From NCBI GenBank assembly GCA_900768515.1, contig CAAGDG010000144.1, forward strand, positions 1 through 48,062: a stretch of 48,062 bases of DNA. Direction: 5' to 3'. A program made the position numbers and the translations under genes. The notes below the pieces were generated by a model. It had not been told where the DNA came from, did no database searches, and was given only the letters and a program-made list of their open reading frames with translations. Below, one piece after another: positions 32,998 to 42,478 of the stretch; the first letter of the stretch is position 1, and each line of letters starts with the position of its first letter. Source of the DNA: Lentisphaeria bacterium (GTDB lineage Bacteria > Verrucomicrobiota > Lentisphaeria > Victivallales > Victivallaceae).

Positions 32998-35043
32998 ATG
33001 AACTCCATACGCATTTCGGCGGCGTTCCTCGCCGCGTTCGCCCTGTTCGGTTCCCTGTCGGCGGCTCCGGCGGAGAACTTCGCGCTCCACAAAGTCTACA
33101 GTGACCACATGGTTCTCCAGCGCGACCGGGAGATCCGGATCTCCGGCACCGCCGAGCCGGGCGGGGAGGTCTCCATCGAATTCGCCGGGGAAAAACGGAC
33201 CGCGACCGCCGGTGCCGACGGGATCTGGCGCGCACTCTTCCCCGCGATGAAAGCCGGCGGTCCCCACTCCATGACCGTCTCCGGCAAAAACGCCGCGCTG
33301 AAGCTGGAGGACATCCTGATCGGTGAAGTCTGGGTTTGCAGCGGACAATCCAACATGGCCTTCACCACCCGCTCCGCCCGGAACGCCGAGGCGGAACTCG
33401 CCGGCGCCGCCAACCAGCCCAAACTGCGGCTGCTGAGCGTGAACCGGCGGATTTCGGCGGGAAAAATCGCACCCGACGTCGAAACCATGGGGTGGGAACT
33501 CTGCACGCCCAGGTCGGCGGCGGGATTTTCGGCGATCGGCTACTTCTTCGGGCGTGATCTGGCCCGCGACCTCGACATTCCGGTCGGCATGATCAACTCC
33601 ACCTGGGGAGGCACCCCGATTGAGAGCTGGATCAGCGCCGCGGGCTATGCCGACGCCGGTCTCGATGATCTCGCCGACCGCGCGGCCGGACTCCCGAAGA
33701 CCGGTTATGCCGAAGTCCTCAAAACCAGGGGGAAGGCGCTCGTGGAGTGGGAGAAGAAATTCTTCGGCGACCACGCCGACGCGGTCCGCGCCGCCGCCGG
33801 CTGGGCGAAGGATCCGCTCCCGGAACCGGAAAAGTGGAAGACCGTCACGGTCCCCGCCAACCTCTCCAGCTACGGAATCGACCGCAACGGCGTCTTCTGG
33901 CTCCGCAAAACGGTGAACATCCCGGAAGAGCTGGCCGGGAAGGATCTCGATCTCTCGCTGAGCACGATCGACGACTGCGACGAAGTCTTCTTCAACGGAG
34001 AGAAGGTCGGCGCCACCGGCATCGACACGCCGCAATACTGGTCGGTTCTGCGTCACTACCCGGTGCCGGGCAGGCTGGTTCGCGCCGGAGCGAACACGGT
34101 GGCGGTCCGGGTGATCGACCACGCCTTCGACGGCGGCATCGGCGGCAATGCCAGGAACCTCTACCTCGGAACCGGAACCACCCGGATTCCCCTCGCCGGA
34201 GATGACTGGAAAATGCGTCCGGAATTCCTGCTCGAAAAGGATTTCCCGGTCCGGCCCGGTGCGCCGACCGATCCGGCGCTCTACCATCCGGCCTCGCTCT
34301 ACAATGCGATGATCGCCGGTCTGCAGCGATTTCCGGTCCGCGGCGTCCTCTGGTACCAGGGCGAAGGCAACACCGGCAACGCGAAACTCTACGCCCGGAC
34401 CTTCCCGGCCCTGATCGAATCATGGCGCAAAGAGTGGAACGATCCCGGTCAGATCTTCATCTTCGCCCAGCTCTCCAGTCTTGAGGCGAACGCCCCCCGC
34501 CACCAGCCGCTGCCGGCCGATTTTTATGAAAAGCTTCAGCCGCGCGAGAGCAACTGGGCGGCGCTGCGCGAATCCCAGAGTTCGGTGCTCCGGCTCCCCA
34601 ACACCGGCATGGCGGTGACCACCGACGTCGGCGACCCGGTGGACATCCACCCGACCGACAAGCAGACGGTCGCCCGGCGGATGCGCATGGAGGCGCTCCG
34701 GCTCGCCTACGGCCGCCGCGATCTGGTCAGTTCCGGTCCGCAGTATGCGGGGATGAAGGTCGAAGGGAACCGGATCCGGGTCTCCTTCACCGGCACCGGT
34801 TCCGGGCTGGTCGCCCGCGGCGGTGCGCTGCGCCGGTTCGCGGTGGCCGGCAAAGACGGGGTGTTCCGCTGGGCCAAAGCCGAGATCGACGGCGATACCG
34901 TGGTGGTCTCCTCACCCGAGGTGCCGGAACCGGTCGCGGTCCGTTACGCCTGGGACAACAACCCGATCGACGCGAACCTCTTCAACCGGGAGGGATTTCC
35001 CGCCTCGGGATTCCGCTCCGACCGCCCGGACTACCTCCGGTAA
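32998..35043 (+). CDS. Secreted sialate O-acetylesterase family protein
   Basis: 681 aa with signal peptide MNSIRISAAFLAAFALFGSLSA and a strong ribosome site. After a beta domain (YSDHMVLQRDREIRISGTA), the SGNH-type esterase core shows EVWVCSGQSNM with nucleophile Ser118, GVLWYQGEGNT, and DIHPTDKQ with Asp549/His551. A galactose-binding-like insert (around residues 285-400, FWLRKTVNIPEELAGKDLDL) interrupts the core, as is usual in this family. The enzyme removes O-acetyl groups from sialic acids or other sugars outside the cytoplasm, making glycans accessible to other enzymes. Context with LacI and the NanA-type aldolase supports sialic acid use. Deacetylation of another glycan such as xylan is the alternative. 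Confidence 0.88.
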   Translation: MNSIRISAAFLAAFALFGSLSAAPAENFALHKVYSDHMVLQRDREIRISGTAEPGGEVSIEFAGEKRTATAGADGIWRALFPAMKAGGPHSMTVSGKNAALKLEDILIGEVWVCSGQSNMAFTTRSARNAEAELAGAANQPKLRLLSVNRRISAGKIAPDVETMGWELCTPRSAAGFSAIGYFFGRDLARDLDIPVGMINSTWGGTPIESWISAAGYADAGLDDLADRAAGLPKTGYAEVLKTRGKALVEWEKKFFGDHADAVRAAAGWAKDPLPEPEKWKTVTVPANLSSYGIDRNGVFWLRKTVNIPEELAGKDLDLSLSTIDDCDEVFFNGEKVGATGIDTPQYWSVLRHYPVPGRLVRAGANTVAVRVIDHAFDGGIGGNARNLYLGTGTTRIPLAGDDWKMRPEFLLEKDFPVRPGAPTDPALYHPASLYNAMIAGLQRFPVRGVLWYQGEGNTGNAKLYARTFPALIESWRKEWNDPGQIFIFAQLSSLEANAPRHQPLPADFYEKLQPRESNWAALRESQSSVLRLPNTGMAVTTDVGDPVDIHPTDKQTVARRMRMEALRLAYGRRDLVSSGPQYAGMKVEGNRIRVSFTGTGSGLVARGGALRRFAVAGKDGVFRWAKAEIDGDTVVVSSPEVPEPVAVRYAWDNNPIDANLFNREGFPASGFRSDRPDYLR

Positions 35044-35106
35044 GAACGGATTTTCACTGAAAATCGAGCGCGGAACTGGCATTGCCGGCTCCGCGCCATT
35101 ATATTA

Positions 35107-36972
35107 ATGAAACCGGAGGATCTCCGCCCCGGAAAGAGTAATTCATCGAAATCGAACATGAAAAAGTTTCTGCTGCGGCTGCACCGCCGCACCATACTCC
35201 GGAGCGTCCGCTTCTGGCAGTCGCGATGGGGAGAGAAGAGCCTGCTGGTTGTGCTCGCCATCGGCATCGGCGCGGTCGCCGCGGTCGCCGCCGCGCTGCT
35301 GCACACGCTGGTGACCCGGCTTGAGCAGTTCGGCATCTGGCTGACCCAGAAGCCGAAGGAGCTTCATGAATTCGCCTGGCTGGCGGTGCTGCTGGTGCTC
35401 CCGCTGGTCGGACTGGTCGCCTCGTTTCTGGTGCAGCGCTACTTCGGCGGACCGCGCTATGCGAAAAGCCTGAGTCCGCTGATTCTCGCACTGAACCGCA
35501 AACGGACCAACATCCCCGCGATCGAAATGATCAACCACCTCTTTTCCAGCGCGCTGTCGGTCGGTTTCGGCGGATCGGCCGGTCTGGAGGCGCCGAGCGT
35601 GCTGACCGGTGCGGCCATCGGAGCCAACACCGGCGGTTTTCTCGCCATCGACCGGAGGCGGCGTCACCTGCTGATCGGCTGCGGAGCGGCGGCGGCGATC
35701 TCCGCAATCTTCGGCAGTCCGATCGCCGGAGTCCTCTTCGCGGCCGAGGTGCTGCTGCCGGAATTCAGCGTCTCAATGCTGGTGCCGATGATGATGTCGA
35801 GCGCGGTCGCCACGGTGGTTTCGCGGCTGATCATCGATCAGAACAAATACTTTCTCGCAGTCACAAACAACTGGAACGCCAGCGCGGTTCCCTGCTATTT
35901 CCTCTGCGGCATTCTCTGCGCGCTGGTCGGCGTCTACGTGATCCGCGCCGCCTACCGGACCGCCGACGCACTCAAACGGAGGTTCCGGTCGCCCTGGGTC
36001 CGCCTCTTCACCGGCGGGACGGTGCTCTGTGTGCTGCTCTTCGTCTTTCCACTGCTGCGCGGCCAGGGGTATTTGTACATCGAAAAACTCTTCAACGGAA
36101 ATCTGGAGGAGATTGCCAACTCCTCGCCGCTGCTTTCGCTGATCCCGTCGGAAACGGCGGTGATCGTGCTGATGTTCGTCTCGGTGCTCCTGCTCAAGGT
36201 CATCGTTTCGGTGCTGACGGTCGACTCCGGCGGCGACGGCGGCATCTTCGCGCCGTCGATGTTCATCGGGGCTTTCACCGGATTCGCCTTCGCCCGGCTG
36301 GTCAATCTGACCGGGCTGATCGAACTGCAGGAGTTCAACTTCGTCGCGGTCGGCATGTGCGGCGTCTTCACCGCGGTCATGCGCGCGCCGCTCACGGGAA
36401 TCTTTCTGATCGCGGAAGTGACCGGCGGATACATCCTGCTGGTTCCGCTGATGATCGTCTCCTCGGTCTCCTTCTTCGCCGCACGCTATCTGGAACCGCA
36501 TTCGATCTACATCAAGGCGCTGGCGGAAGCCCGTCTGCTGGGCGCCGACCGCGACCAGTCGATGCTGCAGCGTATTCCGGTCCGGCTCAACCTGAACCGC
36601 GACTACCACGTGCTCAAGCTCAACGACCCGATGCAGAAGGTGATCGACCTGGTCGAACGAACCCCGGAAGAGGTCTTCCCCGTACTTGACGACAACGGAC
36701 GGCTGCTCGGCGTGATCCGTCTGGAAAAAATCCGCAACGTGATGCTCAATCCGAAAGTCTACGAACTTCTGGTCGCATTCGATCTCATGGAAGTTCCGGT
36801 CGGAGTCGTCACCCCAGACGACGACCTCGCCTGGGCGATGGCCAACTTCGAAAAGTACAATCTCAAGTATCTGCCGGTCTGCGACTCCAACGGCATTTTT
36901 CACGGCTTCATCGCCAAGGCGCCGATCTTTGCGCAATACCGCCGGATGGTCCGGGAAGCCGACTGCTTCTGA
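35107..36972 (+). CDS. ClC-family chloride channel/transporter with CBS domains
   Basis: Up to 621 aa; the start is uncertain between ATG 35107 (no clear ribosome site, close to a TATATT box) and ATG 35158 (MKKFLLRL). About ten membrane segments cover residues 35-450. GFGGSAGLEAPS includes the gating Glu (about 161), GGDGGIFAPSMFIG is the GxFxP motif, and FTAVMRAPLTGIFLIAEVTG is the conserved late helix. The GSGIP motif that binds chloride is not recognisable (KSLSPL), so ion selectivity may differ. Two CBS domains close the protein (PMQKVIDLVERTPEEVFPVL; VVTPDDDLAWAMANFEKYNL) and probably sense adenine nucleotides. Confidence 0.88.
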   Translation: MKPEDLRPGKSNSSKSNMKKFLLRLHRRTILRSVRFWQSRWGEKSLLVVLAIGIGAVAAVAAALLHTLVTRLEQFGIWLTQKPKELHEFAWLAVLLVLPLVGLVASFLVQRYFGGPRYAKSLSPLILALNRKRTNIPAIEMINHLFSSALSVGFGGSAGLEAPSVLTGAAIGANTGGFLAIDRRRRHLLIGCGAAAAISAIFGSPIAGVLFAAEVLLPEFSVSMLVPMMMSSAVATVVSRLIIDQNKYFLAVTNNWNASAVPCYFLCGILCALVGVYVIRAAYRTADALKRRFRSPWVRLFTGGTVLCVLLFVFPLLRGQGYLYIEKLFNGNLEEIANSSPLLSLIPSETAVIVLMFVSVLLLKVIVSVLTVDSGGDGGIFAPSMFIGAFTGFAFARLVNLTGLIELQEFNFVAVGMCGVFTAVMRAPLTGIFLIAEVTGGYILLVPLMIVSSVSFFAARYLEPHSIYIKALAEARLLGADRDQSMLQRIPVRLNLNRDYHVLKLNDPMQKVIDLVERTPEEVFPVLDDNGRLLGVIRLEKIRNVMLNPKVYELLVAFDLMEVPVGVVTPDDDLAWAMANFEKYNLKYLPVCDSNGIFHGFIAKAPIFAQYRRMVREADCF

Positions 36973-37184
36973 AGCGTCTCCGGCGTCCGTCGCAGGCACC
37001 GGGGAGTGGGAAGCCGACGCCTTTCCCCTTCCCCGGAGAAAAGCGGACCCGGCGATTCCTCCCCAACTCCCGGAAAACCGGCGCCCGCCGACGAAAAGAG
37101 GGCCGCTTCCTCTCTCCGGCGCCTCTCGACAACCGGGATGGGAAACCGCCCTCAATCCGATGACGCGGACGCTTTCAAACGCCG

Positions 37185-39275
37185 TCAGTCCCGTCCGCAG
37201 CCGCAGTCGTGGTGGCCATGGCCGCCATCGCAGCCGCATTCGCCATCTCCGCAGCCGCAGCCGCATTCGTCGTCGCCCTCGTTGCAGGAGAAATACTCTT
37301 TGATCGCGTCGAGCACCCCCTGCGGCGTGAAGCCGAACTTCTCGGCCAGCACCTTGTAGGGGGCCGATGCGCCGAAACGATCCAGACCGATCGCGAGTCC
37401 GTCGCGCCCGATAAACCGTTCCCAGCCGTAAGTGCTGCCCGCCTCGATGGAGACAAAGCAGGTCGCGTAGTTCGGAATCACCGACTCCTGGTACTCCCAG
37501 TCCTGCTCGAGGAAAAGCTCCTGAGAGGGCATCGAAACCACCCGGGTCCGGACTTCGTGCTCGCGGAGCAGTTTCGCCGCTTCCAGCGCGAGATTGACCT
37601 CGGAACCGGTCGCGATCAGCACGATATCGAAATCCTCGTCGTCGCTGACCACGAAAGCGCCGCGTGAGACGTCCACCTTCGCCGCGGTCTCCGCATCGTA
37701 GGGAGCCAGCTCCTGCCGGGTCAGCAGCAGGGCGACCGGCCCTTCGCGCCGTAGAGCGACCGCCCACGCCTGCGCCACCTCGTGCGCCTCGGCCGGACGG
37801 ATCACCGTCATATTCGGAATCGCGCGCAGCATCGCAATCTGTTCGATCGGCTCGTGGGTCGGCCCGTCCTCCCCGACGTAGAAGGAGTCGTGGGTGAAAA
37901 CGTAGATCTGATGCAGATTCTGAATCGCCGCCAGCCGGATCGCCGGCTTCATGTAGTCGGAGAAGACAAAGAAGGTCGAAGTGTACGGAATCGCGGTGCC
38001 GTTGAGCGCCATGCCGTTTCCGGCCAGCCCCATCGCCAGCTCCCGCACGCCGAAATGAAGATTCCGGCCGGCGCGGTTCGCGGCGGAGAAGTCACCGCCG
38101 TCCTTGATATTGGTCTTGGTCGAGGGGGCCAGGTCCGCCGCTCCGCCGAGAAGCGCGGGAACCAGCTCCGCCGCGCGCTGCAGAACCGCACCGCTCGCGG
38201 CGCGGCTGGCAACCGGCTTGTCGACCGGAATTACCTTCATCAGCTCCTCTTCGAGATTTTCGGGAACCGTACGGTTCAGGTAAGCACCGATCAGCGCGGC
38301 GCGATCGGCGTCGGCATCGAGAAACGCCTGGAACTTCGCGTCCCACTCCGCGGCGGCATCCACCAGCTCCGCGCTCCTGGCGTCGCAGAGCGCCCGGACC
38401 GCTTCCGGCACGGTGAAGGGTTCCGCCGGCATTCCGAGCTTCACCCGGAGCGCCTCGACCTCCTCGGCGCCGAGCGGTTCGCCGTGGGCGGAGGACTTTC
38501 CTTCCTTCGTCGGCGCGCCGAAACCGATCCGGGTCTTGCCGATGATCAGGGTCGGACGCCCGTCGGAACGGACCGCCTCGGCAAGCCCGGCGTCGCACTG
38601 GGCAAGGTCGTTGGCATCGGCGATCCGGAGCACCCGCCAGCCGTAGGCGGTGAAACGGGCGCCGACATCCTCGCGGAAGGCGAGATTGGTGTCGCCTTCA
38701 ATGGTGATGCTGTTGTCGTCGTAGAAGACCACCAGTTCGTCGAGCGCCAGCGCGCCGGCCAGCGAGGCGGCCTCGGAGGTGCACCCCTCCATCATGCAGC
38801 CGTCGCCGCAGATCACATGGATCTTGTTGGCGACCAGACCGGTTTTGTCCAGCCCGGTGCGGGCGGCGAAATACCGGTTGGCGATCGCCATGCCGACCGC
38901 CGAGGCGAATCCGCTGCCGAGCGGCCCGGTGGTAACATCCACTCCGGCGGTATGTCCGAACTCCGGATGTCCCGGCGTCAGACTTCCCCACTGCCGGAAG
39001 TTGCGGATCTCCTCCATCGAGAGGCCGCAGCCGAAGAGATGAAGCAGCGAATAGAGCAGCATCGAACCGTGTCCGGCCGACAGCACGAAACGGTCGCGGC
39101 CGAGCCAGGCCGGATTCTTCGGATTAAAGTGCAAGTACTTGTACCAGAGAGTGAAAGCATAATCGGCACAACCGAGCGGCATCCCGGGGTGACCGGATTT
39201 CGCCTTCTGGATCGCATCCGCGGAGAGCATCCGGATCGTATTTGCAGCCGCCCGGGCCTTTTCAATATCGTACAT
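37185..39275 (-). CDS. tkt: Transketolase with a Cys/His-rich C-terminal tail
   Basis: 696 aa from ATG 39275 with AAGGA about 9 bases upstream. The enzyme moves two-carbon units between sugar phosphates in the pentose phosphate pathway, using thiamine diphosphate. KSGHPGMPLGCADY, SAGHGSMLLYSLLHL, GDGCMMEGCTSEAASLAGAL with FYDDNSITIEGDT (cofactor and Mg binding), and HDSFYVGEDGPTHEPIEQ are the family motifs. The normal C-terminus is followed by a tail of about 33 residues (37188-37286) holding 8 Cys and 3 His in Gly/Asp-rich sequence (ECGCGCGDGECGC; GGHGHHDCGCG). Such a tail suggests metal binding and is not part of standard transketolases. Divergent from ruvB. Confidence 0.93.
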   Translation of the reverse strand: MYDIEKARAAANTIRMLSADAIQKAKSGHPGMPLGCADYAFTLWYKYLHFNPKNPAWLGRDRFVLSAGHGSMLLYSLLHLFGCGLSMEEIRNFRQWGSLTPGHPEFGHTAGVDVTTGPLGSGFASAVGMAIANRYFAARTGLDKTGLVANKIHVICGDGCMMEGCTSEAASLAGALALDELVVFYDDNSITIEGDTNLAFREDVGARFTAYGWRVLRIADANDLAQCDAGLAEAVRSDGRPTLIIGKTRIGFGAPTKEGKSSAHGEPLGAEEVEALRVKLGMPAEPFTVPEAVRALCDARSAELVDAAAEWDAKFQAFLDADADRAALIGAYLNRTVPENLEEELMKVIPVDKPVASRAASGAVLQRAAELVPALLGGAADLAPSTKTNIKDGGDFSAANRAGRNLHFGVRELAMGLAGNGMALNGTAIPYTSTFFVFSDYMKPAIRLAAIQNLHQIYVFTHDSFYVGEDGPTHEPIEQIAMLRAIPNMTVIRPAEAHEVAQAWAVALRREGPVALLLTRQELAPYDAETAAKVDVSRGAFVVSDDEDFDIVLIATGSEVNLALEAAKLLREHEVRTRVVSMPSQELFLEQDWEYQESVIPNYATCFVSIEAGSTYGWERFIGRDGLAIGLDRFGASAPYKVLAEKFGFTPQGVLDAIKEYFSCNEGDDECGCGCGDGECGCDGGHGHHDCGCGRD

Positions 39276-39318
39276 CTCTGGAAATCCTTTCTTTTTTGCC
39301 CCGCAGAACTGGAATTAA

Positions 39319-39347
39319 TGGCAAAGCGGCGCTATTTTCTATATAAT
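39319..39347 (+). promoter_or_regulatory. Candidate promoter of ruvB
   Basis: TGGCAA (39319-39324), 17 bases, TATAAT (39342-39347). The -10 box is perfect, the -35 box moderate. Confidence 0.5.
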
Positions 39348-39397
39348 CTAACACAAGACCCTGAAAAAACAAGTTTTTTGCGGAAAAGTACTCTTTT

Positions 39398-40429
39398 ATG
39401 ACCGAGCGCTTCATCACATCGACACTGAATAAACGCGACGCCGCCCGGGAAAACACGCTCCGCCCGCCGAAGTTCGCCGATTTCCCCGGCCAGGACCGGG
39501 TCAAGGAGCAGCTCGAACTTTTCGTCGCCGCCGCCAGGGCCCGCGGCGAAGCGCTCGACCACATTCTGCTCTGCGGTCCGCCCGGACTCGGCAAGACCAC
39601 ACTGGCCTACATCATCGCCAACGAGCGGGGGACCAGCCTGAAGAGCTCCAGCGGTCCGGCCATCGAAAAGCCGGGCGACCTGGCCGGACTGCTGACCGCG
39701 CTCGAACCCGGAGACGTGCTCTTCATCGACGAGATCCACCGGCTCAACACCACCGTCGAAGAGTACCTCTACAGCGCGATGGAAGACTTCTTCATCGACA
39801 TCATGCTCGAACAGGGGGCCGGCGCCCGGTCGGTCCGGCTGACCGTTCCCCGGTTCACGCTGATCGGCGCGACCACCCGGCAGGGGATGATCTCGTCCCC
39901 GCTGCGCTCCCGCTTCGGACTCAACATCCGGCTCGACTACTACGATACGGAGAGCCTGACGCGGATCCTGCGCCGTTCGGCCGGCATTCTCGGCATCGAG
40001 ATCGACGACGAAGGGGCGCGCGAGATCGCCGGGCGCTGCCGCGGAACGCCGCGCATCGCCAACAACCTTCTGCGCCGGGCGCGCGACTACGCCGAAATCC
40101 GGGCCGATTCGGTCATCACCGGAAAGGTGGCGGCCGAGGCGCTCGAAATGCTCCAGATCGACCGCGACGGACTCGACGAGATGGACCTGCGGCTGCTGGA
40201 GGTCATCGTCGGGAACTTTCACGGCGGTCCGGTCGGACTCAAGAACATCGCGGTTTCGGTCGGGGAGGAGGAGGATTCGATCGAGGAGGTCTATGAACCC
40301 TTCCTGATTCAGAAAGGATACCTGGTCCGCACCCCGAAGGGGCGGATGGCGACGCCGAAGGCCTGGGAGAAACTGGGACTCTCCCCGCTCGGCCGCGGCG
40401 GCGGGCGGCAGCCGGAACTTTTCCGGTGA
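39398..40429 (+). CDS. ruvB: Holliday junction ATP-dependent DNA helicase RuvB
   Basis: 343 aa, usual length, from ATG 39398; no Shine-Dalgarno is evident. RuvB forms hexameric rings that drive branch migration of Holliday junctions with RuvA. FADFPGQDRVKEQL is the family opening; LCGPPGLGKTTLAYIIANE the Walker A; VLFIDEIHRLN the Walker B; IGATTRQGMISSPLRSRFG the sensor and arginine-finger region. The C-terminal winged helix (DLRLLEVIVGNFHGGPVGL; GYLVRTPKGRMAT) binds DNA. ruvA and ruvC are not in the window. The zinc-ribbon gene starts 48 bases downstream. Confidence 0.96.
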   Translation: MTERFITSTLNKRDAARENTLRPPKFADFPGQDRVKEQLELFVAAARARGEALDHILLCGPPGLGKTTLAYIIANERGTSLKSSSGPAIEKPGDLAGLLTALEPGDVLFIDEIHRLNTTVEEYLYSAMEDFFIDIMLEQGAGARSVRLTVPRFTLIGATTRQGMISSPLRSRFGLNIRLDYYDTESLTRILRRSAGILGIEIDDEGAREIAGRCRGTPRIANNLLRRARDYAEIRADSVITGKVAAEALEMLQIDRDGLDEMDLRLLEVIVGNFHGGPVGLKNIAVSVGEEEDSIEEVYEPFLIQKGYLVRTPKGRMATPKAWEKLGLSPLGRGGGRQPELFR

Positions 40430-40477
40430 AACCGGTTCCCGCATTTACTGCAACGAGCTTTGAGAGGAGGAATTCTG

Positions 40478-41185
40478 ATGCCGGTAAAATGGGTGGAGTC
40501 TCTGTTGGCGCTGCAGGCGGTCGATCTGCGCATCCGGGAGCTGGAGCAGCGGGTGGCGCTGCTCCCGCAGGAGATGAACCGTCTGAAGGCCAAACGCGAC
40601 GAGGCCGTCGCCCGGGTCAACGCGGTCGCCGACAAGGGGCGGAAAATCGATCTCGAACGCAAATCCGCGGAATCCGAAATCGCCAAGCTCAACGCCGAAA
40701 ACGAAAAGCTTCGCCAGCAGTCCGCGATGGTCCGGAAGAACTCCGAATATCAGGCGATGCTCAACACCATCGCCATGAACAAGAAATACATCGGGGACCT
40801 CGAAACCCGGGTGCTCGGCCTCATGGATGATTTCGAGGCGGCGCGCCGGGAGTACCGCAAAGTCAAGCTCGAAAGCGAAATCGAGGTCAAGGGCGCCCGC
40901 GAGGAGTTCGACGAACTGGTCGCTTTCTCGAAGGATGTCAAAAAGGAGATCGCCTCTCTCACCGCCTCCCGCCCGGAACTCGCCCGCGCGATCGACTCCG
41001 CCACCCTCTCGCGCTACGAGGCGCTGCTGCGGGGCAAAAACGGCGGCGCACCGCTGGTCCCGATCGAAAACGGCATCTGCGGGCACTGCCATCTGCGCAT
41101 CACCCCGCAGGCGATGAACGGCATCCAGAAAGGGGCAGTCACCTGCTGCGACAACTGCATGCATCTGATCTACGAGGCGGAGTGA
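40478..41185 (+). CDS. Coiled-coil C4 zinc-ribbon protein (DUF164/CT398-like)
   Basis: 235 aa from ATG 40478, chosen for GAGGAGG 8 bases upstream. Residues of about 10-180 are a long alpha-helical coiled coil (IRELEQRVALLPQEMNRLKA; KLNAENEKLRQQ). The C-terminus is a four-cysteine zinc ribbon: CGHCHLRITPQ followed by CCDNCMHLIYE. Related proteins in Chlamydia (CT398) and Helicobacter (HP0958) act as adaptors or nucleic-acid-binding chaperones in secretion, flagellar or RNA contexts. No specific role can be given here. Lies between ruvB and the AlbA_2 gene, all on one strand. Confidence 0.85.
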   Translation: MPVKWVESLLALQAVDLRIRELEQRVALLPQEMNRLKAKRDEAVARVNAVADKGRKIDLERKSAESEIAKLNAENEKLRQQSAMVRKNSEYQAMLNTIAMNKKYIGDLETRVLGLMDDFEAARREYRKVKLESEIEVKGAREEFDELVAFSKDVKKEIASLTASRPELARAIDSATLSRYEALLRGKNGGAPLVPIENGICGHCHLRITPQAMNGIQKGAVTCCDNCMHLIYEAE

Positions 41186-41206
41186 TTCCGGAACCGGGCG
41201 GCGTTC

Positions 41207-42478
41207 ATGAAAAAACAGGCGGAAAAACTTTCAAGTGAAATGCGGGAACTGGTCTACCGGGCGGTGGAGTCCGACACGCTCGACTACAAGGCCGCTTTCT
41301 GCTGGACCCGGATGAGCCGGGTTCAGCGGGCCAAGATCGTCCGCCACTGTCTGGCGCTGGCCAACACCCGCGGCGGCCACATCGTAATCGGCGTCGGCGA
41401 GGACGCTTCCGGCCACCCTTCGGTCTACCAGGGGCTGACCCGCGAGGAGTCGCGTTCCTTCGACCCCTCCACGGTCGGACCGTTCATCAACCACTATGTG
41501 GAACCGCCGATCGACTTCACCATCGAACGGCCGCTGATCGACGGCAAGCGGTACGCGGTTTTCGTGATCCGTCCGTTCCGGTCGCTTCCGCACGTCTGCA
41601 CCTGCGCGATCGAGAACGAACTGCAGACCGGCGTCTTCTACATCCGGACCACCGACGCCTCCAGCCGTCCCGCCTACCGCGCCATCGAAATGCAGGGGCT
41701 GATCCAGCGGGCACTCCGCAACCAGCGGGAGGAGCTCGGAAGAATGCTGCGCGGCATTCTCTACGAAAACCGCGCCAATACCGAAAACGGTTCCGCGGCC
41801 GACGAATTCCGGGAGGCGGCAAACCATGCGGTGATCTTCTTCAAACGGCGCAAGTCGCCGCCGCCGCACACCCCGGCGATCTTTGCCAATCTGACGGTAA
41901 CCCCGCCGGAATTCCACCCGGAGGCGTTCACCCTGAGCCGGATCCGCCACGCGGCAAACCGCGCGCTGGCTTCGCTGGCGGCCAGTGAATTCATCACGCC
42001 GGAGGAGATGAAAAAGGCGCATCTGACCAATCTTTCGCTGCGTTCGCTCTCCGAGACCCGGCTTCAGATGTGGCAGCTCTTCCAGAGCGGGCTTTTCCAC
42101 TATGTCGCCTGGTGGCCGATTCCGGGGCGGGAACTTTCGCTCGACTATTTGATCCGGTTCTCGGCGGAAGCGGTCAACTACCTGGGGGCGCTCTATGCGG
42201 AACTCGGCTACGTCGAGGAACTTCTGACGATCCGGCTGGTGCTCGTTCACACCGAGAACTGTCGGCTGGTACCGGAGAACCCCCAGCCGGAGGAGGAGTT
42301 CCGCTGCCGGATTCCCGAAGTCGAGATCGAAATCACCCGCAGCGCCGCCGACCTCGCCACCGGGAGCGTCAATCACGCCGCGCGGCTGGTCCGTGAAATC
42401 GGCGAACGGTTCAACCTCCCCGACTACTACTGGCGCGGACTGCCCGGGAAGATGCAGAGCTACCTGGAGCAGCGATGA
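41207..42478 (+). CDS. AlbA_2/Schlafen-type putative nucleic-acid-binding protein
   Basis: 423 aa from ATG 41207, 21 bases after the zinc-ribbon gene. Residues of about 15-150 form an AlbA_2 (Schlafen) domain: TLDYKAAFCW, IVRHCLALANTRGGHIVIGVGED and FYIRTTDASSRPA. The remaining 270 residues show no familiar motif and include long helices and a hydrophobic stretch (LSLDYLIRFSAEAVNYLGAL). AlbA_2 proteins bind ATP or nucleic acids, and many are regulators or defence-linked. The four-base ATGA overlap with the DinG-like helicase gene implies translational coupling and perhaps joint action in DNA or RNA metabolism. Confidence 0.8.
   Translation: MKKQAEKLSSEMRELVYRAVESDTLDYKAAFCWTRMSRVQRAKIVRHCLALANTRGGHIVIGVGEDASGHPSVYQGLTREESRSFDPSTVGPFINHYVEPPIDFTIERPLIDGKRYAVFVIRPFRSLPHVCTCAIENELQTGVFYIRTTDASSRPAYRAIEMQGLIQRALRNQREELGRMLRGILYENRANTENGSAADEFREAANHAVIFFKRRKSPPPHTPAIFANLTVTPPEFHPEAFTLSRIRHAANRALASLAASEFITPEEMKKAHLTNLSLRSLSETRLQMWQLFQSGLFHYVAWWPIPGRELSLDYLIRFSAEAVNYLGALYAELGYVEELLTIRLVLVHTENCRLVPENPQPEEEFRCRIPEVEIEITRSAADLATGSVNHAARLVREIGERFNLPDYYWRGLPGKMQSYLEQR

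Noticed and set aside
36973..37184. Small gene or terminator between the ClC and transketolase genes
   Set aside because: Only GC-rich sequence with short dyads, no start with a ribosome site and no stem followed by T residues.
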